A stretch of 64,000 bases of DNA. It comes from Ypsolopha sequella (lineage: Eukaryota > Arthropoda > Insecta > Lepidoptera > Ypsolophidae). Under the pieces are notes generated by a model. It was not told the origin of the DNA, did not search any database, and worked only from the letters and a program-made list of their open reading frames with translations. The first letter of the stretch is position 1. Each line of letters opens with the position of its first letter. Positions 21,790-32,209 of this stretch are shown here, piece by piece. A program made the position numbers and the translations under genes. Location: assembly GCA_934047225.1 (NCBI GenBank), contig OW203983.1, positions 2,046,001-2,110,000 on the forward strand, read 5' to 3'.

Positions 21790-22325
21790 GCTTACAAATT
21801 AGGTAAAGTCCCTGGGCATATCGTAGAATTGGACATTATCATGAAGTACGAACGAAACCAAAAGTCTTTTAAAAAAAGTCATGTATTTTTTTTATGGCTA
21901 TACGTAACCTAATTATTGCAACAAAATCATCCGAAAGCTGACATTTTATTTCTGTTTGTATTTTCGTTCCCCTTAATACTGTACCTGAGCCTAGAGCATG
22001 ACCAACCCCAGGCTATCTAAGATTCGTTTGAAGAAATTCGGACTCTCCTTGTATTGAAAAAAATATATTTTTCTCTAGGGATCTTACGTATAAACAATGT
22101 ACTAAGATTTATACTTTTGTCAAAAAAAATGTTTTGCACCCTCTTTTTTTTTGGTTTTCAAATGTTCGCTTCAAGAACGCGGTTAAAAGATCAACTTTAT
22201 TTTTCTTTCACAAAATAGGTAATAGAAATATGAAGGTATATCACCTAAATTCAATATTTTTTTCCCTACAAAATATTTCAGTATTAGCTAAAAACACACC
22301 AATTTGTTGTTTCGCTGGATCACTA
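21790..22325. other. unassigned sequence
   Basis: AT-rich with no recognised gene. The frame at 22134-22370 has no motif. Confidence 0.35.
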
Positions 22326-22329
22326 GTAT

Positions 22330-22821
22330 TACGCGTCCAAGAAAAAGAGGCCAAAGAGCCAACATTATAATCACTGTGCCTTGGTTTTCCTGGCAAAAGA
22401 GAAGCGAGCTCACTAATCACATTATTAACAAATTCTCTACCATTGTGAGATTAGAGAATGCACGGCGCTCCTATAGTTAAAAATATATCATTCAGGTTGT
22501 AGGCCACGTCTGCTGCTCTCTTAGATGTTAATAGCCACGCAGAAGAATACATTTTGTTAAATGGTCTTGGTAAACCATAATAAATTTAAATTGTTCATCT
22601 GGTTGTGTCTGAAAATCGATCAAATCCACTTGACATCTGCTATTCATTTCAGAGTGAAGAATAGGCTTTGAAACTAATCCTCTCTTCTTTTTTGTCTTCT
22701 TTTGTTGACACACATCACACATTGATAAATAGAGGCTTATCATTTCTTTTGTTATATTAGCATATTTTTTTGATGTCTCGGCTAACATCCTGTTACGCCC
22801 GCCATGTACTCGCTTAAACAT
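22330..22821 (-). pseudogene. DDE integrase pseudogene (Gypsy/Ginger, KRBA2-like group)
   Basis: The minus frame 22821-22528 starts with a GGRNRM block, then YLSMCDVCQQKK (the Cys half of an HHCC zinc-binding domain), then VDLIDFQTQPDEQFKFIMVY (first catalytic Asp) and QDHLTKCILLR. Beyond a stop and frame changes, 22530-22330 still reads as an integrase: a TIGAPCIL stretch, a DNGREF-like block holding the second Asp, and a basic tail. The wording resembles integrases annotated as KRAB-A domain-containing protein 2-like, related to Ginger transposons and Gypsy integrases. Frameshifts make it dead. Which mobile family it came from is not settled. Confidence 0.7.
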
Positions 22822-22965
22822 TTTTGACTAGGCAAAATTAGTATATTAGGATTTATGTATTTATTTGTTTATATAAAAATAATGGTAAGTTTAGTTTAAG
22901 TTTTAATATAGGTATTTATAAGTAATATATGTAAGTAAAGTTTTAATAATAAATATAACAGTGGC

Positions 22966-23216
22966 GTGCACAGAACATTTTGCTGGAAAAGCAAACAATT
23001 GGTCAAGAATAACAATAAAAAAACATGAAAAAATTTAAATATCACTTTGAAAAATAAAAGTTTGTACAGGAAATTTTTGCTCTAGGGTAGACATTGTCTA
23101 CCCTGGCGTCATACAATTTTTTTTTTCAAGGTGGTCTTTAAATTTTTTCATATTTTTTTAATTGTTGTTCTTGACCAATTGCTTGCTTTTCCAGCAAAAA
23201 TTTCTGTGCACAATGT
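22966..23216. mobile_element. palindromic MITE (CAGTGGCGTGCAC type)
   Basis: The left arm GTGCACAGAACATTTTGCTG, then AAGCAAACAATTGGTCAAGA, is inverse to the right arm ending CAGCAAAAATTTCTGTGCAC. A smaller internal palindrome GGGTAGACATTGTCTACCC sits at about 23085-23104. It is about 250 bp and non-coding. Confidence 0.7.
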
Positions 23217-23399
23217 AGGTAGGTACTTACTAAGTACGCTACAGGACCCCCTTCGAGAGACCGTCAAGAAAACGAATAACACGTCCCGAACGTAGGGTTG
23301 CCAACCGTACTTTAAAATAAAGTATCTTACGTTATTTTGGGTCCCTGTACTTTATACTTTTGAATACCAATAAAGTACGTGAAAATACTTTATTTCAAT

Positions 23400-23655
23400 C
23401 TTTACGTCATCCTTGACGCTTGGTAATGTCTGGGGATTTTCGGGTGGATTTGAGAGATGCGTGTGAGTGTTATTGTTTGTTGATGTATGATGTGATGTGA
23501 GGTACCTGGGACCTGGGTCACGCAGTATTAAGGCCGGCTTAATATGGTCCACTGATACTGTTACTGGTTTACCATTTAACATTATCTTAAATACTTTGTC
23601 ACCTCTTGTGATGACTTCGTAAGGACCTGTGTATGCAGGTTTCAGAGACGCCTTA
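23400..23655 (-). pseudogene. C-terminal end of a Gypsy-type pol (integrase tail)
   Basis: Minus-strand reading gives GPYEVITRGDKVFKI, MLNGKPVTVSVDHIKPA and then a Pro/Thr/Asn-rich tail. The pattern (G)PYxVxxRxxKxFxIxxNGxxxxVSxDxxKPA is the end of many insect Gypsy integrases. Only the tail is left: it is cut upstream, at about 23655, by a TCCGTA repeat fragment. Confidence 0.75.
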
Positions 23656-23880
23656 TCGTCATAATATTTTTCATTTTTTTCACTTTTATTTTGGAAACAT
23701 TTTGAACAATTTAAATTTTTTTTTTTAATGCACCGTAATATGTGGGCAAATTAATGCTATTTTTCTGCCAAATTCCATGTCTTTATCTTTAACGGAGGCT
23801 GTGACATACGGACGGACGGACAACGGAGTCTCACCATAAAGGTTCCTTTTTTACCTTTTAGGTACTACGGAACCCTAATT
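23656..23880 (+). repeat. TCCGTA repeat, 5'-truncated copy
   Basis: Carries the distal part only: CACTTTTATTTTGGAAACAT, GACGGACGGACAACGGAG and the end TACTACGGAACCCTAA. It adjoins the Gypsy pol tail. Confidence 0.7.
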
Positions 23881-25320
23881 ATCGGTATGCCTTTTAAAGT
23901 TTAAAGTCATTTTCGGATGGCGCTGGGAAGAGGCGCCTATATTTGTCTGCTTTTTGGAATAAAAATAAATCAATTTTAGTTATTTCAATAATTATTTTTT
24001 TCTTGTTTTCAAAATTCTGTTTTGAAAAAATTGAAAAAGGCGGGTTTTTCACAATCCGGCTGCGAAACCACTCTTAATTCCTTTAGTACCTATCTGTATA
24101 ATAGATAAAGGGTGTTGGTTGTTTACTTAGTTTCGATCAATAAGATTGATATGCATTAGTTGCTAACACACGTTAGTTGCTAACACACGTTAGTTGCTAA
24201 CCCACGTTTTATTTAAGAAAATGATGGTCTATACTTAAATAATAAGCTTTTTAAATGTTTTGCTACTAAATACTCACAATGCATATGTGAATATTTAGTA
24301 TTTAAAATATTCACAAAGCAGCTCTTTAAAGAGATGTGTAGGTAGATTTCTATGACGATTTCAACAACAATAATTTTCTACAAAAATGGTTTTCGAATTA
24401 TTTGAAATGTTGTTCCAAACAGAGATTGGGCAAAACACGCTCCATCGTACCAAATCGACCGTAGAGGCGCTAATAGTCTCAATGACGCGGTACCGCTAGA
24501 TAGACCTACTTTACAGAAGAAACGAGCATCGGAGAACGTGCGATTCAAAACCTGTTCATTTGCTTAAGCTATAGAGTCTATTATTGTAACCCGTGTGTCT
24601 TTGGTGCAAAACTTTATTCTACAGACCTTAGGTCAAATGCTATTAAATTGAATCTAAGAACCTATACAATATCTCTGAAAATCAGATGAAAAATCATTGA
24701 GAAAGAAAATCAATAAGAAGTTTAAAATAGAGTATGATAGAAGGTTACAATTATATTGATGCGGTTTGTTTAAACTTCAAATTTACTTCATGTATATTTT
24801 TTATAACTATAGGTATAAATATAGGTATCTTCATTATTGCGACAAAATTATTCAAAAATTATTTAAATTTGCATCGTTTTCCCCATTAGAAACAAAGAAT
24901 TACGCTAAACGTTTCATTGCTAATGTTTTTTTTTTAATAACATTTAGTTGCGACCGCAGACGAAAAAAACCGCGATCATAATACGAGTATAAATATGTAA
25001 TAATGAGTGGTGAAATGACCAAATCGGTCCCTTTGGTCCGAACGAGTTACACCAAAATCAGTCACAGTGTAACTCGTTGGGACAAAAAATAATAAAATGT
25101 CCCAACCAGTTACACAATCCGGCGGAATGGCGTCACTGACCCAGACGATGACGTCATCCAACGGAGTCACAACTCGATGACCACTTTTGCTACTTCTACT
25201 CGAAATACCATTGAAGTATCATAATGGTACCCGAGTAGTTCAATGCGGGAATACAAAGATTTATTTTTTCGCGTCACAGATTCAGGCAAAAACTACAGCT
25301 GAAATGTATTTTTTGGTCAC
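23881..25320. other. unassigned region with a 17-bp tandem repeat
   Basis: No gene recognised. At 24156-24207 a 17-bp unit, TTAGTTGCTAACACACG, is repeated about three times. A perfect TGACGTCA (CRE-like) octamer lies at 25149-25156, about 180 bp before the 33-bp minisatellite. Confidence 0.45.
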
Positions 25321-25332
25321 AACGAGCTTACG

Positions 25333-25965
25333 TTTGGCCACTCGAGCTTATGTTTGGCCGCTATGATGGTCATAGCGTGCTTACGTTTGGCCACTATGAT
25401 GGTCACAACCAACTTACGTTTGGCCACTATGATGGTCATAGCGAGCTCATATTTGGCCACTATGATGGTCATAGCGAGCTCATATTTTGGCCACTATGAT
25501 GGTCACAACCAACTTACGTTTGGCCACTATGATGGTCATAGCGAGCTCATATTTGGCCACTATGATGGTCACAACCAACTTACGTTTGGCCCTATGATGG
25601 TCATAGCGAGCTCATATTTGGCCACTATGATGGTCACAACCAACTTACGTTTGGCCACTATGATGGTCACAACCAACTTACGTTTGGCCACTATGATGGT
25701 CACAGCGAGCTTATGTTTGGCCGCTATGATGGTCACAGCGTGCTTATATTTGGCCACTATGATGGTCAAAACGGGCTTACGTTTGGCCACTATGCTGGCC
25801 ACATAGAGGTTACGTTTGGCCACTATGCTGGCCACATAGAGGTTACGTTTGGCCACTATGATGGTTATGAGTAGCTTACGTTTGGCCACTATGATGGTCA
25901 CAATGAGATTGCGTTTGGCCAATACGATGGTCACAGTGAGCTTATGTTTGGCCGCTATGATGGTT
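25333..25965. repeat. 33-bp minisatellite, block 1 (about 19 units, diverged)
   Basis: Unit TTACGTTTGGCCACTATG + ATGGTCACAACCAAC with many variants. The period of 33 bp (11 codons) keeps frames open on both strands, which explains the repetitive open frames here. It is the same unit as block 2. Confidence 0.95.
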
Positions 25966-25974
25966 CCATCCATC

Positions 25975-26324
25975 CATCCATCAGCCTAGTTCGTCCACTG
26001 CTGGACATAAGCCTTTCTAGGACTTTGCCACTCCCGGCGGTCATCCTGGAAGAATTGCCCATACTCACACTCGCTTGGCAGGCGAGTAGGTGAGCGCGGT
26101 GCCGGAACCCTCGCACCAGTGGCGCCGCTGCCCGTCAGCAGTCTGTTCCATATAAGGCCCGGCTATTAGGGATGGATATACCGCCATCCATCGGTCCCAG
26201 GCATGGTGGGCCTCCTGGTGTTTTGCCTGTGAGTTGCCTCTTACTCTCCCCCGAATTACTTCGAGGGGGTCTCCAAGTAAGATGGTGGTACCTCCACAGT
26301 CGAGCCCGGCATCAGCTCTACCAC
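25975..26324 (-). mobile_element. 3' end of an RTE-like retrotransposon between minisatellite blocks
   Basis: A (CCAT)n run, then CGTCCACTGCTGGACATAAG on plus. This is the inverse of the ATGTCCAGCAGGGGACCGA-type end of the RTE copy at 44100-44145 and, with CGGCGGTCATCCTGG, the C-terminal coding tail of such ORFs. The rest (26060-26324) is GC-richer and unassigned. Confidence 0.45.
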
Positions 26325-27725
26325 TTGTTATGATGGTTACAGCGAGCTTATGTTTGGCTACTATAATGGTCATAAGTAGCTTACGTTTGGCCACTATGAT
26401 TGTCATAACGAGCTTACGTTTGGCCACTATGATGGTCACAACGAGCTTACGTTTGGCCACTATGATGGTCACAACAAGCTTATGTTTGGCCACTATGATG
26501 GTCACAGCTAGCTTACGTTTGGCTACTATGATGGTCACAACTAGCTTACGTTTGGCCACTATGATGGTCACAACAAGCTTATGTTTGGCCACTATGATGG
26601 TCACAGCTAGCTTACGTTTGGCTACTATGATGGTCACAACTAGCTTACGTTTGGCTACTATGATGGTCACAACTAGCTTACGTTTGGCCACTATGATGGT
26701 CACAACAAGCTTATGTTTGGCCACTATGATGGTCACAGCTAGCTTACGTTTGGCTACTATGATGGTCACAACTAGCTTACGTTTGGCCACTATGATGGTC
26801 ACAACAAGCTTATGTTTGGCCACTATGATGGTCACAGCTAGCTTACGTTTGGCTACTATGATGGTCACAACTAGCTTACGTTTGGCCACTATGATGGTCA
26901 CAACAAGCTTATGTTTGGCCACTATGATGGTCACAGCTAGCTTACGTTTGGCTACTATGATGGTCACAACTAGCTTACGTTTGGCTACTATGATGGTCAC
27001 AACTAGCTTACGTTTGGCCACTATGATGGTCACAACAAGCTTATGTTTGGCCACTATGATGGTCATAGCTAGCTTACGTTTGGCTACTATGATGGTCACA
27101 ACTAGCTTACGTTTGGCCACTATGATGGTCACAACAAGCTTATGTTTGGCCACTATGATGGTCACAGCTAGCTTACGTTTGGCTACTATGATGGTCACAA
27201 CTAGCTTACGTTTGGCCACTATGATGGTCACAACAAGCTTATGTTTGGCCACTATGATGGTCACAGCTAGCTTACGTTTGGCTACTATGATGGTCACAAC
27301 TAGCTTACGTTTGGCTACTATGATGGTCACAACTAGCTTACGTTTGGCCACTATGATGGTCACAACAAGCTTATGTTTGGCCACTATGATGGTCACAGCT
27401 AGCTTACGTTTGGCTACTATGATGGTCACAACTAGCTTACGTTTGGCCACTATGATGGTCACAACAAGCTTATGTTTGGCCACTATGATGGTCACAGCTA
27501 GCTTACGTTTGGCTACTATGATGGTCACAACTAGTTTACGTTTGGCCACTATGATGGTCACAACAAGCTTATGTTTGGCCACTATGATGGTCACAGCTAG
27601 CTTACGTTTGGCCACTATGATGGTCACAACAAGCTTATGTTTGGCCACTATGATGGTCACAGCTAGCTTACGTTTGGCTACTATGATGGTCACAACTAGC
27701 TTACGTTTGGCCACTATGATGGTAA
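26325..27725. repeat. 33-bp minisatellite, block 2 (about 42 units, higher-order)
   Basis: Units of CTTACGTTTGGCCACTATG + ATGGTCACAACTAG alternate in a mostly three-unit (99-bp) cycle, distinguished by GGCCACT/GGCTACT, CTTATG/CTTACG and ACAAC/ACAGC, with occasional four-unit cycles. Long frames on both strands (11-residue repeats such as VTIIVAKRKLV on minus and LATMMVTTSLR on plus) follow from the 33-bp period and are not treated as genes. Confidence 0.95.
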
Positions 27726-28330
27726 GCGTCGATAAGAATAGGATGAAGAGCGCGTGCCCAGAAAGTGTACAAAAAAGTACAGTGTAAATGCAGGTACGGT
27801 TTCTAATGACGTCACGCCGGAATAATACGAGTCGCTGGCGGCTTGGTTTCGTCATGACGGTCGGTGGTGAGAAGCTGCGGCCAAACCTACCACCAGTTGA
27901 AGTGAATGGATTTATCACAGTAAAATGGGTCGTCCGGGGTGTAATAAGTCAATTTGCAGTAATCAGTTGTCTCAGTTTACGTCACCCGGGGAGGCTCCTC
28001 TCGTGCTACCTAAAAATAAACATTAAATCGCGCACAGTACAATTTGCAAAGTCAGGCAGAACCTGGAGAAAATAATGTCTTAAAATGATTTTGCTTAGAG
28101 TCACCTGCGAATTATATGAAATAGGTGTCTAGTAGTTTCACATTGGCAAAGGCAAGGTTATTCCAACGAAACCTGTTTCTTCTGTACCGGAACCTGCGCG
28201 GGAGTCGTATGTGTGTGTGGGACACGCTTTTACTAAACAAGACTTTTCTTAGCACTGTGAAATGTTAAATTAGATATTTTGATCTCAAATATGATCAATT
28301 GTTTAAAAAGCTGTATTTCGATATTTACAT
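27726..28330. other. unassigned sequence after the minisatellite
   Basis: A second perfect TGACGTCA lies at 27807-27814, about 85 bp after the array. The frame at 27788-28075 has no recognised motif. Confidence 0.35.
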
Positions 28331-28332
28331 TT

Positions 28333-28450
28333 GAGCTAAGCGAAATTCGCAACTTTTTTTCTCTTCCTCCCATACAAATTGCCCCGATCAGCTGACTGGT
28401 CCAGTATGGAAAGGTGAAAACAAATTTCAAGAATTTCGCTTAGCTTCCAT
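28333..28450. mobile_element. small inverted-repeat element
   Basis: GAGCTAAGCGAAATTC near 28333 and the inverse GAATTTCGCTTAGCTTC near 28431-28447 enclose about 80 bp. It is too short to code and is probably a MITE fragment. Confidence 0.45.
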
Positions 28451-28861
28451 ACAAACAATTGTTCATATAGACTAGTACTACATATGTTTTGAGTTTCGCC
28501 AACTAATATTATATAACCTTATACAGTCATGCTGACTAACTTTAAATATAAGGGTAAATGCCCAGGTTTTTTCTATGACAGATCAAAAACTATTTGTTAC
28601 AAATCTTAATCTGACTCTAGGTTTAGGTCTGCTACAATGATAAAGATTCAGGTCAAAACCAAACAAAGAAAGCGAATGGTATCATTCTTGTACACCTCTG
28701 CAATGCTAGCGTTCTATTTTCAACCTTTTCACCTTGACTTACGGTTCAATTGTAGCTTGGTATACGCTGACCTTAAGCTCTTGGACCATGGTCAACCACA
28801 CCTTTACTGCTCTAACTATTTATAGGCATATCATATTCGAAGTTACTTTAACACATATAGC

Positions 28862-29085
28862 AGCGGTACCTCGGTCGGTAGGATGTTGGACTCTCAATCT
28901 TAATACACGGGTTCGATTCTTGCCCAGTCGAGATGCACCGATGAGTTTAACACTGTGTGGTAAACCTGCATGCTCACCTCGTAAGGCTCAGTGAAAAGAG
29001 AATGTACGTGTGTGGACTGTTCTTGTAACAGTACACACTCGTTAACGCCTTTGACACCCCTCCGGAATATATGTATGTCGTGACG
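28862..29085 (+). repeat. tRNA-derived SINE
   Basis: A-box-like TCGGTCGGTAGGATGTTGGA and B box GGGTTCGATTCTT (28909-28921), followed by a body with CTGCATGCTCACCTCGTAAG and a tail CCTTTGACACCCCTCCGG. A tail of the same family recurs at 58150-58270. It lacks a closed tRNA cloverleaf and CCA-side stem. Confidence 0.6.
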
Positions 29086-29202
29086 ATTTACTAATTTTTT
29101 AAGTGTTTTATTAATACAATTGTTAAATAATTTTTATTTTTCCACAAAAAACGTGTTCATATTACACAAAACAGACAGAAGACAAAGACCGTTCTCGAAT
29201 GT

Positions 29203-29345
29203 CTGCGACCGAGTGGTAGAGCGCTCGTCTACCCAAAGGTCGTGGGTTCTATATCCGCGGTGCAGCGCGGTGTGTTCGGTCTATGTGCTTCGGATTAATA
29301 TTGGTTTGGGACTATTGGGACCTAATAATCAACGTTGAAAAGCGG
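29203..29345 (+). repeat. tRNA-derived SINE of another family
   Basis: The head GCGACCGAGTGGTAGAGCGC is A-box-like, and GGGTTCTATATCC at 29243-29255 is B-box-like. The body (GTGTTCGGTCTATGTGCTTC and onward) differs from the SINE at 28862. Confidence 0.55.
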
Positions 29346-29982
29346 GTGTGCCATTTGCGGACTGTGAGTTTCTTGCATTTCATAGTAATAAATATTTCTT
29401 GTTACCCTCAGCCATTCCTCTATGCCCTCCCTTAGTTGGGTGTAGGTTTTGGCCAGAGAACATATTATTGGCGAATAAACCAACTCTTTTTTCTGAGAAA
29501 AGGTCAAAGATTTTACCTTTTCCTCAACGATTACCACTTTAACACACTTTAAGTTCTCACAAGGGACAATTTGCACCATTGATTTTCGTCACGAAATCCT
29601 TTTTTCACAAAATGTTACACTAAACCGGCTTCACTAGCTCAAACAAAACAAAATTAAATGAAGTTTGAACAAGACAAGGTCTGACTACTGAAGCAACGCA
29701 CAAAGTTTTCTTCGGATTACACTTTGTTTTTTTTTTCATTAACCTGAATTCCTGCTGTCTTGTATTTTCTTATCCCTTAGTTAAAGTAGATATAGGTATA
29801 GTAAAAGTTTTATGTTTAAAAAAAGACATGCTCTTGCTAAGTTTCTTGCCCTTCTTCTTAGCAAGACTAATTGAATGGGGGTTTACATATGTAACCTATT
29901 GTTATGTAGTATATAGGATAGGATTTGGTCGGCCGCCTGAATTTGTGCTGGGGGCTCGGTTGGTGATCATTGAACCTTCTTC
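29346..29982. other. unassigned sequence
   Basis: No recognised gene or repeat apart from simple runs. Confidence 0.35.
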
Positions 29983-30150
29983 CAGGGGCTCTACCGCGTA
30001 ATTCTCATTTGTATCAACTTCAAGCAAATGCATGCGAAATTCAGCGCGTGCAAAAGAGATGGCATGTTAGGCGGGCGTCGTCGCACGCACGTCAAATTTC
30101 AATCTCAAGTTGATGTTGATGAAAATGAGAATTACGCGGTAGACCCGCTG
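29983..30150. mobile_element. 168-bp MITE (CAGGGGCTCTACCGCG ends), copy A
   Basis: The left end CAGGGGCTCTACCGCGTAAT and right end ATTACGCGGTAGACCCGCTG are inverse, with CTCATTTGTATCAACTT mirrored further in. A nearly identical 168-bp copy lies at 31658-31825. The interior GCGTGCAAAAGAGATGGCAT also resembles the foldback at 20617. The hAT-like ends lack a visible 8-bp duplication. Confidence 0.7.
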
Positions 30151-30324
30151 GTCCCTGGCCGGGTCTCCGGTATGGGTTCGGGCGGTTGATTGGATTTCAC
30201 CTTGTATAATATAAATTTTAACTATCATTTTAATCTTATATAGGTATATTGCTACATAAATTTACCTTTAAAAAATTTTGCTACATTTATTATTTTATTA
30301 GATTAAATTTGACTTGTAAAAAGT

Positions 30325-30527
30325 GTAACGTGTAACAGAAAGGTGTAACCATATTTGAAGAGCTTATTCAGTCAATTTCATTGAAAAATGCAATGCCGCT
30401 CGGCTGAAATGTATGGAAGGGCAGATTTCTTTTTGGGATTTCAGGTTTGGATCCATAGTAAAAGTGGTTCTATACCATTGACTGAATAAGCTTTTCAAAT
30501 ATGGTTTCACCTTTCTGTTACACTTGT
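30325..30527. mobile_element. TA-type MITE, copy 2 (shortened)
   Basis: AACGTGTAACAGAAAGGTGT at the left and the inverse CACCTTTCTGTTACAC at the right. It is the same family as 19855-20120 and 56432-56698 but about 60 bp shorter in the centre and worn at the ends. Confidence 0.65.
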
Positions 30528-30529
30528 AA

Positions 30530-31190
30530 ACTTGGGGCGCGTGTCCATTTGCGGCTTCACAATGTCGGCGACGAGAGTGGGTAATAAAATAAAAGGGTTG
30601 AATACGTTCTCACATGTATTGTCCGATATGGTAAACTAGTGCTCACGATGCGAGCTGGGAAGCGACTGTGTCGGGTCTGTGCCAGTCTATCAACATGTGC
30701 GCTTAATAAATTGCTAACTAAACATTTTATGTTAAGCCCCTAAATACATCCCATTCTACAAAATTTTTGTTTTACCAAAATAAAATTTTTAGCAAACCAA
30801 AAACACCTTTCATTAATTGTACCTGAATGTTTCAAAACATACTGCACTGATTGTACTCTGATACACTGTTGCAATAATAACGTATTTGTTCACAAAGCAA
30901 GCTCGTAATATGAAATTGCCTACGGCTGACGCAATTCTTATCTTGCTGTAATGAAATATATTTAATTTTCAACATTGTACAGTAAGTACCATAATGTAAA
31001 AACAATGTTATAATATAAAAGTACACAAATTGTTTAGGAAAAAAAAATACAAAAAATGTTACATAACACACAAAAAACATTTCCTGACATCTATCCGAAT
31101 CCTAAACATTTCAGAGTGTTCAGGTTAAACATATAGCGTGCCCGCACTTGAAGTTACATTTAGTTTTTGGATTCACATACTATATCTCTA
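30530..31190. other. unassigned sequence
   Basis: AT-rich with no recognised gene. A GC-richer patch lies at about 30533-30710. Confidence 0.35.
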
Positions 31191-31192
31191 CA

Positions 31193-31428
31193 TTACACCG
31201 TTTGTTGCATCGTATTTCGGGTAGCATTATCCGCCTTACCCAAAGTTGACGCTCTCAGTTCTTTCTGTAACCATTTTCTTTTAAACAAAACGTACATTGA
31301 TAAAATACACAGTATCACAACAGCCACAAAAATAACAATACTATAAACTTCCATTTTCTGTCTAGCTTTGACTGGCTCATATTCCGTGCGATAACAATTG
31401 CTTCGTTTTTACTTTGCGGTTTGCCCAT
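31193..31428 (-). pseudogene. small myristoylation-motif, single-pass membrane protein gene, frameshifted
   Basis: The minus ATG at 31428 opens MGKPQSKNE..., a fit to the N-myristoylation pattern MGxxxS. After about 25 codons the reading must change frame. The second frame, which also has its own ATG at 31354, runs to a stop at 31193-31195. It encodes one strongly hydrophobic segment (VYSIVIFVAVVILCILSMYV) followed by FKRKW and a charged 25-residue tail. Lipid anchor plus one membrane span plus basic stop-transfer is coherent for a small membrane protein, so the frameshift is probably a mutation. The two frames overlap at 31315-31354, so two short proteins are also possible. No family is recognised. 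Confidence 0.4.
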
Positions 31429-31657
31429 TTTGTGTAAATAACCACAAAATTTCACGAATATCTCAAAATAACTACTGATAAAGCTCACAATATACAATAA
31501 ATGTCTAAAAGTACAAAATCTATTTATGTACTATACTTTTGCTCTAGATATCTGTATTGATTTGCCTACATATCCCAAAATCTAACTGGTCGCCTAATAA
31601 TTCGACCACTTTGTGTTGTCCTAATTGGTGGTGTTACACGTATTTCGTCTGTCAGCA

Positions 31658-31825
31658 CAGGGGCTCTACCGCGTAATTCTCATTTGTATCAACTTCAAGC
31701 AAATGCATTCGAAATTCAACGCGTGCAAAAGAGATGGCATGTTAGGCGGGCGTCGTCGCACGCACGTCAAATTTCAATCTCAAGTTGATGTTGATGAAAA
31801 TGAGAATTACGCGGTAGACCCACTG
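31658..31825. mobile_element. 168-bp MITE (CAGGGGCTCTACCGCG ends), copy B
   Basis: Same length, ends and orientation as 29983-30150, differing at only a few bases by eye. Ends ...GGTAGACCCACTG. Confidence 0.7.
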
Positions 31826-31929
31826 GACTTTGATACCTATTCTGCATGTTGTCTTCTTTTTGACCCTTTTCTACAGTCATCTTGCCTACTCTCTACAAGA
31901 GTATATTATTATGCTGGCTTCAATCTATC

Positions 31930-32060
31930 TATAAAAATGTTTGTCTATCAGGTAACTGCATTTTAAAAACCTTATTTTCTCTACTTAAAACGCGATATCG
32001 GCCGTCATAATAAGGTGTGAGAGGTCTTTTAACTGCGTCTTTTCTTATAAAAACATGACT
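31930..32060 (-). pseudogene. second Gypsy-type integrase C-terminal fragment
   Basis: The minus frame gives HVFIRKDAVKRPLTPYYDG, then RYRVLSRENKVFKMQL. This matches the C-terminal integrase pattern (H)VFxRxDxxxxPLxPxYxGxYxVxxRxxKxFxI seen in insect Gypsy elements. It reads open to about 32204, but upstream of about 32060 the similarity ends at an inserted hairpin element. Confidence 0.7.
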
Positions 32061-32082
32061 GTACAATCTGTACATATATGTC

Positions 32083-32175
32083 GAGAAGGCTAATTCGACA
32101 GACTGGGAAGTAAAACAGGTTTTTATGGTCGAGACACTGGAGGGTAATTCCCTGTCTGTCGAATTAGCCTTGTCA
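32083..32175. mobile_element. short hairpin element in the Gypsy remnant
   Basis: AAGGCTAATTCGACAGAC and its inverse GTCTGTCGAATTAGCCTT are separated by about 50 bp. Probably a small MITE. Confidence 0.5.
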
Positions 32176-32209
32176 ACTGTAAAAACCAGTTTTATCTGTT
32201 CCATACATT

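Noticed and set aside
26065..27918. 617-codon minus-strand open frame and 517-codon plus-strand open frame
   Set aside because: Both are products of the 33-bp tandem repeat, whose period is a multiple of three; they overlap in antisense and consist only of 11-residue repeats.
29983..31825. 8-bp target duplications for the 168-bp MITEs
   Set aside because: Flanks of both copies were compared and do not match, so hAT membership was not asserted.
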